Source: Mycobacterium branderi (lineage in GTDB: Bacteria > Actinomycetota > Actinomycetes > Mycobacteriales > Mycobacteriaceae). From it: a DNA stretch of 64,000 bases. The first letter of the stretch is position 1. The number at the start of each line of letters is the position of its first letter. The notes below the pieces were generated by a model that did not search any database, had not been told where the DNA came from, and saw only the letters and a list, made by a program, of their open reading frames with translations. The stretch covers positions 3,472,001 to 3,536,000 of the forward strand of contig NZ_AP022606.1 of the NCBI RefSeq assembly GCF_010728725.1. The letters run 5' to 3'. The position numbers and the translations under genes are program-made. Below are positions 57,410 to 64,000 of the stretch, one piece after another.

Positions 57410-58330
57410 TTACGCCGCCGGCTCGTAGGTCAGCTCTTTGAACCAGCTGGGCACCGGTTTGAGCAGCTGCCGGGGATAGCGATCCGACAGCCACACCATG
57501 GAATTGGCCAGCAGATGGTAAGGATGCCGCGGGTTGACCACCATGGCGGCGTGGCGTTTGAGGACCTGATAGGTCGGCACCCGCCAGGTGGCCTCACCCC
57601 GCTCGCCGAGCTGCTTGAAGCGTTTGACCGCATTGTAGAGCCGCTCGGGTTCCATGCCCATGTCGGCGAGCTCGTTGCGCACCCGGTTGAGCAGCGGCAG
57701 ATACATCAGTGCGCCGATGATCAGGCCCGGCGAGGCGACGTTGCCGACGAAGTCGATCGCCAGCTTGCGTGCCTTGGCATGGCCGATCATGTTGAGCACC
57801 TCGAAGTCGACTGCCAGATGCCGAGATTCGTCGTTGTTGATCTTCTCGAACACCTGGTGGCAGACCGGGTCCTCGACCTCGTCGAGCAGGAACTTCAGCA
57901 GTGCCCCATCGAGCGCGACCTCCAGCATCGGGATGACGGTGCCCAGGATCGACAGCGACATGCCGTCGGCGTAGGTGTCCAGCCACTGCATGGCCAGCCG
58001 GATGTTGACGTTCGGCTCGGGCATTTCGCCGTCGTCGAGCATGCCCCACCGCTTCATCAGCGCCAGCTCGGCGTTGGCGTGGCGTTGCTCCTCGGCGTGG
58101 AAATAGCGGTAGATCTCGGCCAGTGTCGTCGTCGGCGCCTTCTTGGCGAGCGCCGCGAATCCGCGGGCGCCGATGTTCTCGATCCAGCACAGGTCGGCCA
58201 TGAAAGCCTTGAGCTTGGGCCGGAACTCGTCGCTGATCGTCTCGGCGCCGGGTGCGTCCCAATCGATGTCGGCCAGCGCCCATTGCCGGTCCTTGATCTT
58301 GGCCAGCATGGTGTCCATGTCGATAGTCAC
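57410..58330 (-). CDS. Ferritin-like diiron protein
   Basis: A 306-residue helical protein. Two carboxylate/histidine iron motifs are visible: HAEEQRHAN (about residues 85-93) and NDESRHL (about 165-171), with further glutamates between, typical of diiron oxygenases and desaturase-like proteins. AAGGAGA precedes GTG 58330. It lies between an SDR and a Baeyer-Villiger monooxygenase in one operon, suggesting oxidation of a lipid or alkane-like molecule. Exact reaction unknown. Confidence 0.75.
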   Translation of the reverse strand: MTIDMDTMLAKIKDRQWALADIDWDAPGAETISDEFRPKLKAFMADLCWIENIGARGFAALAKKAPTTTLAEIYRYFHAEEQRHANAELALMKRWGMLDDGEMPEPNVNIRLAMQWLDTYADGMSLSILGTVIPMLEVALDGALLKFLLDEVEDPVCHQVFEKINNDESRHLAVDFEVLNMIGHAKARKLAIDFVGNVASPGLIIGALMYLPLLNRVRNELADMGMEPERLYNAVKRFKQLGERGEATWRVPTYQVLKRHAAMVVNPRHPYHLLANSMVWLSDRYPRQLLKPVPSWFKELTYEPAA

Positions 58331-58349
58331 AGGCTTCTCCTTCGCGACG

Positions 58350-59192
58350 TCATGGCAGGCCGGCCCGGGACACCAGGCCGACTGCCCGGGTATAAGCGCC
58401 TGGCGCAAGGCGTTTGATGTTCCAGCCGATCTTGGCGTCCCATTGCGGCATGCAGTACAGGTCGCCGCGGTCGTGGGCGTCCAGGCAGATGCGCGCAACC
58501 TTGTCCGGTGAAAAGCCGGTCCAGCGCATCAGTTTGGCGGCCAGTTCGGTGGATTCGGCGGTGATCCGGCCGGACTCGACGATGTTGGTCTTGACGAAGG
58601 TGGGGCACAGCACGGTGACTTTGACGCCGCTGCCCGACAATTCGGCGGCCAGCGTTTCCGACAGCGATAACACACCGGCCTTGCTGACGTTGTAGGCGGC
58701 CATGCCGGGGGCGGCGCCGAATGCTGCGGCCGAGGCGACGTTGATGATGCCGCGCGGCGGTTTCGACGGTTCGGCGTCCCGCAGGATCGGAGCGAACACG
58801 TGGCAGCCGTGGATCGGCCCCCACAGGTTGACGCCGAGGGTCCAGTGCCAATCATCAAGGGAGACTTCGCCGATGGGCATACCTCCTGCGCCGACCCCGG
58901 CGTTGTTGATCACCAGGCTGGGTGGGCCGCCGAACCAGGACTGCGCCTTGGCGGCGAGTTCGGCTACGTCGTCGTACTGGGAGACGTCGCAGTGGATGGG
59001 AATGGCGCGGCCACCCTGGGTCGTGATTTCGTCTGCCGTCGCGGTGGCGGCGGCTTCGTCGATGTCGCTGCAGACGACGGCGCCGCCACGGCGGGCGAGT
59101 TCGATGGCGAACGCCGCCCCGATGCCGCTGCCGGCCCCGGTGACCACCGCCGCAGCATTGTGGCTGGTTTTGGGAGACTTTCGGCCGAGCAT
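58350..59192 (-). CDS. Short-chain dehydrogenase/reductase
   Basis: A 280-residue classical SDR. The cofactor motif is TGAGSGIGAA, NNAGVG follows, and the catalytic set is Ser in INVASAAA plus YNVSK. The aspartate in VVCSDID suggests NAD. It resembles the SDR of the mymA operon. It lies 2 bp before mbtJ's end and 19 bp before the diiron gene start, in one minus-strand transcript. Probably oxidises an alcohol to a ketone for the monooxygenase. Confidence 0.87.
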   Translation of the reverse strand: MLGRKSPKTSHNAAAVVTGAGSGIGAAFAIELARRGGAVVCSDIDEAAATATADEITTQGGRAIPIHCDVSQYDDVAELAAKAQSWFGGPPSLVINNAGVGAGGMPIGEVSLDDWHWTLGVNLWGPIHGCHVFAPILRDAEPSKPPRGIINVASAAAFGAAPGMAAYNVSKAGVLSLSETLAAELSGSGVKVTVLCPTFVKTNIVESGRITAESTELAAKLMRWTGFSPDKVARICLDAHDRGDLYCMPQWDAKIGWNIKRLAPGAYTRAVGLVSRAGLP

Positions 59193-59194
59193 CG

Positions 59195-60169
59195 CTAGCT
59201 AGCCCTTTCGACGGTGTCGACGTTCAGGGCATCGGTGATGAAGTGCGCCGCATAGGCCATCGCGTTGCGGGCTTCGGGGGATAGCCGGGGCAGTGCCTGG
59301 AATACATGCGCCTGATCGGGCCACACCTGCAGTTCGCAACGTCCGCCGCCGGCCGTGATCTCGGCGGCGAGGCGCTCCGCGTCGGCGGCCAGCATTTCGG
59401 CGCCGCCGGCCTGGATCAGCGTCGGCGGCAGCGCCGGACCGCCCGCGACGTCGAGGCTCAGCCGACAGTGCGCGGGATCGGTGCCGCCGCAATACAACTC
59501 GACCAACCGTAGGGCGTCGGCGGCCCGGATGGCCGGGTCGGGCCGGCGTCGCTCACGCTCGGCGGCCGACGCGAAGGTCAGGTCGATCAGCGGGGAGAAC
59601 AACACCAGTGCGGCCGGGCGGCTGGCGGCGACCTCCGGTTGGAGCAGCAGATCCACCGTGAGGTGTCCGCCGGCCGAATCGCCGGCCACCACAATGCGTT
59701 CCGCTGGTATCCGGTGCGACAGCCAATCCCATCCCGCGCGTACGTCGTCGGCGGCGGTGGGGAAGCGGTGTCGCGGCGCGAGCCGGTAGTCGATGCTGAA
59801 CACCGGCAGCCCGGTCAGTCGTGACAGCCAGGCCGTCAGTCGACGGTGGGTGCGCGGCGAGCACAACGCATATCCGCTGCCGTGGACGTAGTACACGACT
59901 GCGTCGGTGCGCCGGCCGCCGGGTCCACGCACCCATTCGCCGACGACGCGACGCCCGTCCGAAAGTGTGGTGTCGGTCGGCTCGACACGGGCTCCGGCCA
60001 GCGACGGCCCGAAGGCATCCATGATGCCGGCCACGATCTGGCGCGACAGCCACAGGCCCCAGGCCCGCTCGGGCGGTAGCACCGCGCTGATCTGTCGCAA
60101 GGTCAACGCGCTCACGACCGCCGCAGCGCGGGATCGCAGCGATCCGCGCGCCGGAACATCGTCCGTCAT
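59195..60169 (-). CDS. mbtJ: Alpha/beta-hydrolase, probable MbtJ
   Basis: A 324-residue hormone-sensitive-lipase-type esterase. The oxyanion motif is HGSG (residues 96-99; normally HGGG), the nucleophile Ser165 lies in GDSAGG, and the triad His is in DQAHVF near the C-terminus. It follows mbtA by 57 bp in the same direction, as mbtJ does in M. tuberculosis, which is why I use that name. A LipR-like partner of the adjacent monooxygenase/SDR genes is the alternative. Either way it cleaves an ester or amide; its exact mycobactin role is not settled. Confidence 0.7.
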   Translation of the reverse strand: MTDDVPARGSLRSRAAAVVSALTLRQISAVLPPERAWGLWLSRQIVAGIMDAFGPSLAGARVEPTDTTLSDGRRVVGEWVRGPGGRRTDAVVYYVHGSGYALCSPRTHRRLTAWLSRLTGLPVFSIDYRLAPRHRFPTAADDVRAGWDWLSHRIPAERIVVAGDSAGGHLTVDLLLQPEVAASRPAALVLFSPLIDLTFASAAERERRRPDPAIRAADALRLVELYCGGTDPAHCRLSLDVAGGPALPPTLIQAGGAEMLAADAERLAAEITAGGGRCELQVWPDQAHVFQALPRLSPEARNAMAYAAHFITDALNVDTVERAS

Positions 60170-60226
60170 GCGACTCAGTCAACCGCCAATGGTGACATTA
60201 GTCAATGGCAACGTCGGCGTGTCCGC

Positions 60227-61828
60227 TCAGTCCTGCAGTTGCGCCGCGATCCTCTTCTTATCGACCTTGCCGATCGCCGTGGTCGGCAGGGCCGTCATCG
60301 CCACCAGGGTGTCGGGCCGGGTGTGGATGGCCACGCCCCGGCCGTCCAGGTAGCGGTTCAACTCCGCCAGGGTCACCGGCATGCCACTGAAAACGACTGC
60401 GGCGCAGATCTTTTCGCCCAGATACTGGTCGGGTAATGGGACCGCCGCCGCTACCCGGATCGCCGGGTGGGCGAGCAGGTGTTCCTCGAGGTCGGCGGCG
60501 GAGACCGTCTCGCCGGCGCGGTGGATGACGTCTTTGACCCGCCCCGTCACCTCGAGGTAGCCGTCGGCGCGGCGGCGGACCCGGTCGCCGGTGCGGTAGA
60601 AGCCATCGGGCGTGAACGACCGCTCGTTGGCCGCGTCGTCGCGAAAGTAGCCGTTCAACGTGTAGGGCCCGCGCACCAGCAGCTCGCCCTCCGGTACCTC
60701 GGCGCCCCCGTCGTCCACCACCCGCAGCTCGTCGGCCTCGCACAACGGCCGGCCCTGAGTGTTCTCGACGAGCTCGGCCTGGTCGTCGAGGCGGGTGTAG
60801 TTGAGCAACCCTTCGGCCATCCCGAACACCTGCTGCAGCCCCGGGGTCAGGGTGGTGCGGATGTGGCGCGCGTCGTCGGCGGCGAGTTTGGAGCCGCCGA
60901 CCTGCAGCAGCCGCAACGACGTCGGCGTGACCGGCTCCCACTCGCACGCTTGCGCCCACAGCTTGGCGAGCGGCGGCACCAGTGCGGTGACCGTGACACG
61001 GTGGTGGGCGATGGTGGCGAACGCGGACTCCGGGCTGGGATCGGCGGCGAACACGGTGGTGGCGCCGACGCTGATCGCGCCGAGCAGGCCGGGGCAGGCC
61101 AGCGGGAAGTTATGGGCGGCCGGCAGTGCCGCCAGGTACACGTCATCGCTCGTCAGCCGGCACAGCTCCGCGCTTGCGGTGACGTTGTAGACGTAGTCGT
61201 CGTGGGTGCGGGGGATGAGTTTGGGCAGCCCGGTGGTGCCGCCGGACACCAGCAGTAATGCAGGACGTGTTGTGTCGCAGTCGTTCCCGGGCGGGTCGCC
61301 TGCGGGCAGTTCCGCAAAGGACATGAACGGTCCCGGCTGTCCGTCGACGACGACGTGACGCAGCTGCGGATGTGCCGCGACCAGCTGCTCGGCCATCGCG
61401 CGGTAGTCGAACCCGGCCGCGTTGTCGGCGACGACCAACCCGACCGCGCCGCTCACCTGGGCGAAGTGGCTGAGCTCGGTGAAGCGATGCCCCGGTAGAC
61501 ACATCACCGGGATCGCACCGGCACGCAGCAGGCCGAAGAACGCCACGGCGAACCGACACGAATTCGGCAGGTCAAGCAACATCCGGTCGCCGGCCGCGAT
61601 ACCGATCGCCGCAAACCCGCCGGCCACGGCGTCGACGCGCCTGTCCAGATCGGCGAAGGTGTAGCTGCGGTCGGGATCGACGACGGCGATGCGGTCCGGC
61701 CAGGCCGCGGCGGCGTCCCGCAACAGCGAATCAACGGTGCGGCCGGTCCAATACCCGGCGGCGCGGTAGCGGGCCGCTCGATCCGGCGGAAACGGAACGA
61801 ATCCATCCAACGGAAGGGCGACAGCCAC
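60227..61828 (-). CDS. mbtA: Salicyl-AMP ligase MbtA
   Basis: A 533-residue adenylation enzyme that activates salicylate and passes it to the MbtB carrier domain. LLLVSGGTTGLPKLIPRTHDDY is the ATP loop, PAAHNFPLACPG and QVFGMAEGLLNYTR are the aryl-acid pocket regions typical of the EntE/YbtE/MbtA group, YRTGDRV and VKDVIHRAGE follow, and AIGKVDKK carries the catalytic lysine. GTG 61828 gives the conserved N-terminus (LDGFVPFPPDRAARYRAAGYW). It diverges from mbtG across an IdeR box. Confidence 0.93.
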   Translation of the reverse strand: MAVALPLDGFVPFPPDRAARYRAAGYWTGRTVDSLLRDAAAAWPDRIAVVDPDRSYTFADLDRRVDAVAGGFAAIGIAAGDRMLLDLPNSCRFAVAFFGLLRAGAIPVMCLPGHRFTELSHFAQVSGAVGLVVADNAAGFDYRAMAEQLVAAHPQLRHVVVDGQPGPFMSFAELPAGDPPGNDCDTTRPALLLVSGGTTGLPKLIPRTHDDYVYNVTASAELCRLTSDDVYLAALPAAHNFPLACPGLLGAISVGATTVFAADPSPESAFATIAHHRVTVTALVPPLAKLWAQACEWEPVTPTSLRLLQVGGSKLAADDARHIRTTLTPGLQQVFGMAEGLLNYTRLDDQAELVENTQGRPLCEADELRVVDDGGAEVPEGELLVRGPYTLNGYFRDDAANERSFTPDGFYRTGDRVRRRADGYLEVTGRVKDVIHRAGETVSAADLEEHLLAHPAIRVAAAVPLPDQYLGEKICAAVVFSGMPVTLAELNRYLDGRGVAIHTRPDTLVAMTALPTTAIGKVDKKRIAAQLQD

Positions 61829-61889
61829 TCCGCGACTCCCTCCGGGCAACGGTGTTCTGGTTCTGGGACATCGTGTAGCGTACAGAAAG

Positions 61890-61908
61890 TTAGGGAAGCC
61901 TGGGCTAA
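61890..61908. promoter_or_regulatory. IdeR iron box between mbtA and mbtG
   Basis: TTAGGGAAGCCTGGGCTAA is a 19-nt imperfect palindrome matching the IdeR consensus at 13 positions, with both TTAG/CTAA ends intact. It lies 61 bp before mbtA and 33 bp before mbtG, so one box can control both directions. Confidence 0.65.
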
Positions 61909-61941
61909 TCAGCGGGGTGCGATTGTGGGTGGTGCTCTCCG

Positions 61942-63228
61942 ATGAGCGGGACACTCGCGATCGTCGGGGCCGGCGCGAAGGCGGTGGCCGTCGCCGCAAA
62001 GGCGGCCGCGCTGCGCCAGATGGGCGTCGAGACCGTCGACGTCGTGGCGATCGAACGGTCCAGCGTGGCGGCCAACTGGCGGGCCGGCGGCGGCTGGACG
62101 GACGGGCTGCAGCGGCTTGGCACCAGCCCGGAAAAAGACGTCGGCTTCCCGTACCGCTCGGCGCTGGTCCCCGGCCGCAACGCCGAGCTCAACGAGCGGA
62201 TGACGCAGTGGAGTTGGCAGTCGTATCTGGTTGCCACTGACCAATTCGTCGGCTGGGTCGACCGCGGGCGGCCGGCGCCGACACACAACACCTGGGCGCA
62301 GTATCTGCGCTGGGTCGCCGATGTGGCCGGCTTGAACGTCATTTACGGCGAATTGGAGAAGATCTCGATCGATGGGTCGCGATGGATGCTGCACACGCAC
62401 GATTCGCGCCTGCCCGCCGACACCCTGATGATCACCGGTCCGGGCCAGCCGGAGCGATCCATCCTTTCCGGTGATCCGCGCATGTTGTCGATCGCACAGT
62501 TCTGGCAGCGCACCGCATGCAAAGACCGGATCACCGCCGAGAACGTCGCGGTCATCGGCGGTGGAGAGACCGCGGCGTCCATGCTCAACGAGCTGTCGCA
62601 CCACCGGGTTTCGACGATCACCGCCATCTCGCCACAGGCGACGTTGTTCACCCGCGGGGAGGGCTACTTCGAGAACTCGCTGTTTTCCGATCCGACGAAC
62701 TGGCGCAGCCTCACCCGCGCCGAACGGCGCGAGTGTATTGCCCGCACCGACCGCGGTGTTTTCTCCTCGCGTGTTCAGGAGTCGCTGCTTGCCGACGAGC
62801 GGATCAAGCATCTGCGCGGGCGGGTCGTTCACGCGGTCGACCGGGACAACCGGATCTGGATCACGTTGCACACCGACCGTGGTGGTGAACGAACGGAAAC
62901 CGTCCACGGCTTCGACCTGGTGATCGACGGCTCCGGCGCCGACCCGCTGTGGTTCCTGCCGCTGCTGAGCCAGGACGCCGTCGACAGCCTGGAACTGTGG
63001 CTGGGCGGACCGCTGACGGGCGAACGGCTGGAGGAGTCCATCGGCCCCGACCTGGCCGTTCGGGGGGCCACCCCGAAATTGGTGCTGCCCAACCTGTCTG
63101 GTCTCAACGAGGGCCCGGGCTTTCCCAACCTGAGCTGCCTGGGGCTGCTGTCCGACCGTGTCCTCGGCGCCGAAATCGGCGTCACCGAGCCGTCGATCCA
63201 GAGAAGCGCCGAGTACCAATCCGTTTAG
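61942..63228 (+). CDS. mbtG: Lysine N6-hydroxylase MbtG
   Basis: A 428-residue flavin-dependent N-monooxygenase that hydroxylates lysine side chains to create the iron-binding hydroxamates of mycobactin. The N-terminal FAD motif is degenerate (IVGAGAKAVAVAAKA). W-SWQSYLVATDQFVGWVDRG, the NADPH motif VIGGGETAASML, and the C-terminal LPNLSGLNEGPGFPNLSCLGLL follow the family. Length is close to that of the M. tuberculosis protein. In M. tuberculosis mbtG is in line with mbtB-F; here it diverges from mbtA and converges on mbtD. Confidence 0.88.
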   Translation: MSGTLAIVGAGAKAVAVAAKAAALRQMGVETVDVVAIERSSVAANWRAGGGWTDGLQRLGTSPEKDVGFPYRSALVPGRNAELNERMTQWSWQSYLVATDQFVGWVDRGRPAPTHNTWAQYLRWVADVAGLNVIYGELEKISIDGSRWMLHTHDSRLPADTLMITGPGQPERSILSGDPRMLSIAQFWQRTACKDRITAENVAVIGGGETAASMLNELSHHRVSTITAISPQATLFTRGEGYFENSLFSDPTNWRSLTRAERRECIARTDRGVFSSRVQESLLADERIKHLRGRVVHAVDRDNRIWITLHTDRGGERTETVHGFDLVIDGSGADPLWFLPLLSQDAVDSLELWLGGPLTGERLEESIGPDLAVRGATPKLVLPNLSGLNEGPGFPNLSCLGLLSDRVLGAEIGVTEPSIQRSAEYQSV

Positions 63229-63235
63229 TGCTGGA

Positions 63236-64000
63236 CTAGCCGCCGAGCCGGGCCAGAACGTCCGCGATCGACGCCCCGCCGAGCAGATCCGACACCTCCA
63301 GGTCATAGTTGAACTCGCTCTTGACGCGGCGGCGAAACTCTAACGCCTGCAACGAATCCAGGCCGATCGCGACCATCGGTACTTCCGCGTCGATCGCTTC
63401 GACGCCGTCGACGCCGATGGCTCCGGCCAGCAGGCTGGTCAGCCGCTGCTTGAGATCGCCGCTCTCGACCGGCGCGGCAACCGGGCCGGCGGCCGCCGGG
63501 GCAACCAGCTCGGAGATCAGCGGACCGTAGCCGTAGGCCGCCAGCACCGGTTGCGCGCGATCCAAATCGAACGCCGCGACAATGGCGTTGTCCCGAAGCC
63601 CGGTCAGTCCCACCGCGAGCGCGTCGGCCGGGCGCATCGGCAGCAGACCGGTGGCGGTCACCTTCGCCAGGCCGGCGGCATCCAGACTGTGGACCGTCCA
63701 CTGACCCCACTGCACCGACACGCAATCGAGACCCTCGGCGCGCAACCGGTGCGCCATGGCGTCGAGCATTCGATTGGCAGCGGCGTAGACAATCTGGCCG
63801 CGACCGCAGATTGTCGCCGCCGCCGACGAACACAGCACGATGCGGCAGGTGCCGGTCCGCGGAAATGCGTGCAGCAGGCGCCAGATGCCGACCACCTTGG
63901 CGTGCAACGCACCCTCGACCTTGTCGGCGGTGACGTTCTGCCATTCGATATCCGAATATGCCAGCGCCGCATGGATTATCAGATCCGCCGGCACGTCGCC
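63236..64000 (-). CDS. mbtD: C-terminal part of polyketide synthase MbtD (KR and carrier domain), partial
   Basis: The last 254 residues of a polyketide synthase whose N-terminus lies beyond the right edge. A ketoreductase end (CSSAAATICGRGQIVYAAANRMLDAMA, Tyr in IVYAAAN) is followed by a carrier domain with the phosphopantetheine serine in AIGLDSLQALEFRRRV and a final helix IADVLARLGG. A KR-ACP C-terminus next to mbtG and mbtA identifies MbtD, which with MbtC builds the short polyketide part of mycobactin. It ends 7 bp from the convergent mbtG. Confidence 0.83.
   Translation of the reverse strand, partial: GDVPADLIIHAALAYSDIEWQNVTADKVEGALHAKVVGIWRLLHAFPRTGTCRIVLCSSAAATICGRGQIVYAAANRMLDAMAHRLRAEGLDCVSVQWGQWTVHSLDAAGLAKVTATGLLPMRPADALAVGLTGLRDNAIVAAFDLDRAQPVLAAYGYGPLISELVAPAAAGPVAAPVESGDLKQRLTSLLAGAIGVDGVEAIDAEVPMVAIGLDSLQALEFRRRVKSEFNYDLEVSDLLGGASIADVLARLGG

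Noticed and set aside
55895..58417. An 840-codon open frame on the plus strand opposite the monooxygenase and diiron genes
   Set aside because: It is the shadow of two strong minus-strand genes; composition is typical of antisense frames in GC-rich DNA and no family pattern appears.

Overview
The window is from a non-tuberculous Mycobacterium. The DNA is GC-rich throughout, and the central part (about 22.9-53.6 kb) follows, with the orientation reversed, the order of M. tuberculosis genes from comEA/comEC/holA/rpsT through lepA, subI-cysTWA, cysH-nirA, rpfD and hemW/hemN to the mycobactin locus. The left flank differs: it carries a trehalose polyphleate (TPP)-type glycolipid locus that the M. 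tuberculosis complex lacks. No rRNA, tRNA, CRISPR, insertion sequence or prophage was seen.

Layout. (1) 1-18.95 kb: TPP-type locus with a GAP/Sap-like membrane protein (cut by the left edge), a FadD23-like fatty acyl-AMP ligase, a secreted PE-PPE-domain acyltransferase, MmpL10 and PapA3, all on the minus strand. A 3626-residue two-module polyketide synthase diverges from them on the plus strand. (2) 18.96-22.8 kb: a flavin/F420 split-barrel protein, two tandem acyl-CoA dehydrogenases, an epimerase and a 36-residue membrane peptide. (3) 22.9-32.9 kb: comEA-comEC-holA, rpsT, a CBS protein, a MazF-like protein, lepA, a GH15 trehalase and two tiny membrane proteins. (4) 32.9-40.3 kb: sulfur assimilation. 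The sulfate ABC importer subI-cysT-cysW-cysA faces nirA-cysH-chelatase. Each operon is preceded by a leaderless short ORF ending in clustered cysteine codons, followed by a structured leader that hides the Shine-Dalgarno sequence of the first structural gene. These look like a matched pair of cysteine-responsive attenuators. (5) 40.3-52 kb: an Mce-associated-like protein with rpfD, hemW, a TetR gene with a double palindromic operator, an alcohol and an aldehyde dehydrogenase, a leaderless vapBC pair, and an amidohydrolase-deacylase-P450 operon. (6) 52.2-64 kb: mycobactin genes mbtI, mbtJ, mbtA, mbtG and the end of mbtD, with two iron (IdeR) boxes. The order differs from M. tuberculosis: a putative bicarbonate transporter and a MerR/Baeyer-Villiger monooxygenase/diiron/SDR cluster lie between mbtI and mbtJ, and mbtG diverges from mbtA.

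How they work together. In region 1 FadD23 would activate a starter for Pks, PapA3 would acylate trehalose, MmpL10 would export the diacyltrehalose, and the PE protein would finish the lipid outside the membrane. In region 4 sulfate is imported by SubI-CysTWA and activated sulfate is reduced by CysH and NirA, whose siroheme needs the chelatase beside them. In region 6 MbtI supplies salicylate, MbtA activates it, MbtD belongs to the assembly line and MbtG N-hydroxylates lysine. Many start sites show leaderless signatures (a TANNNT-type hexamer 6-8 nt before the start codon), typical of mycobacteria. All product assignments come from recognising protein families by eye. No database search was run.
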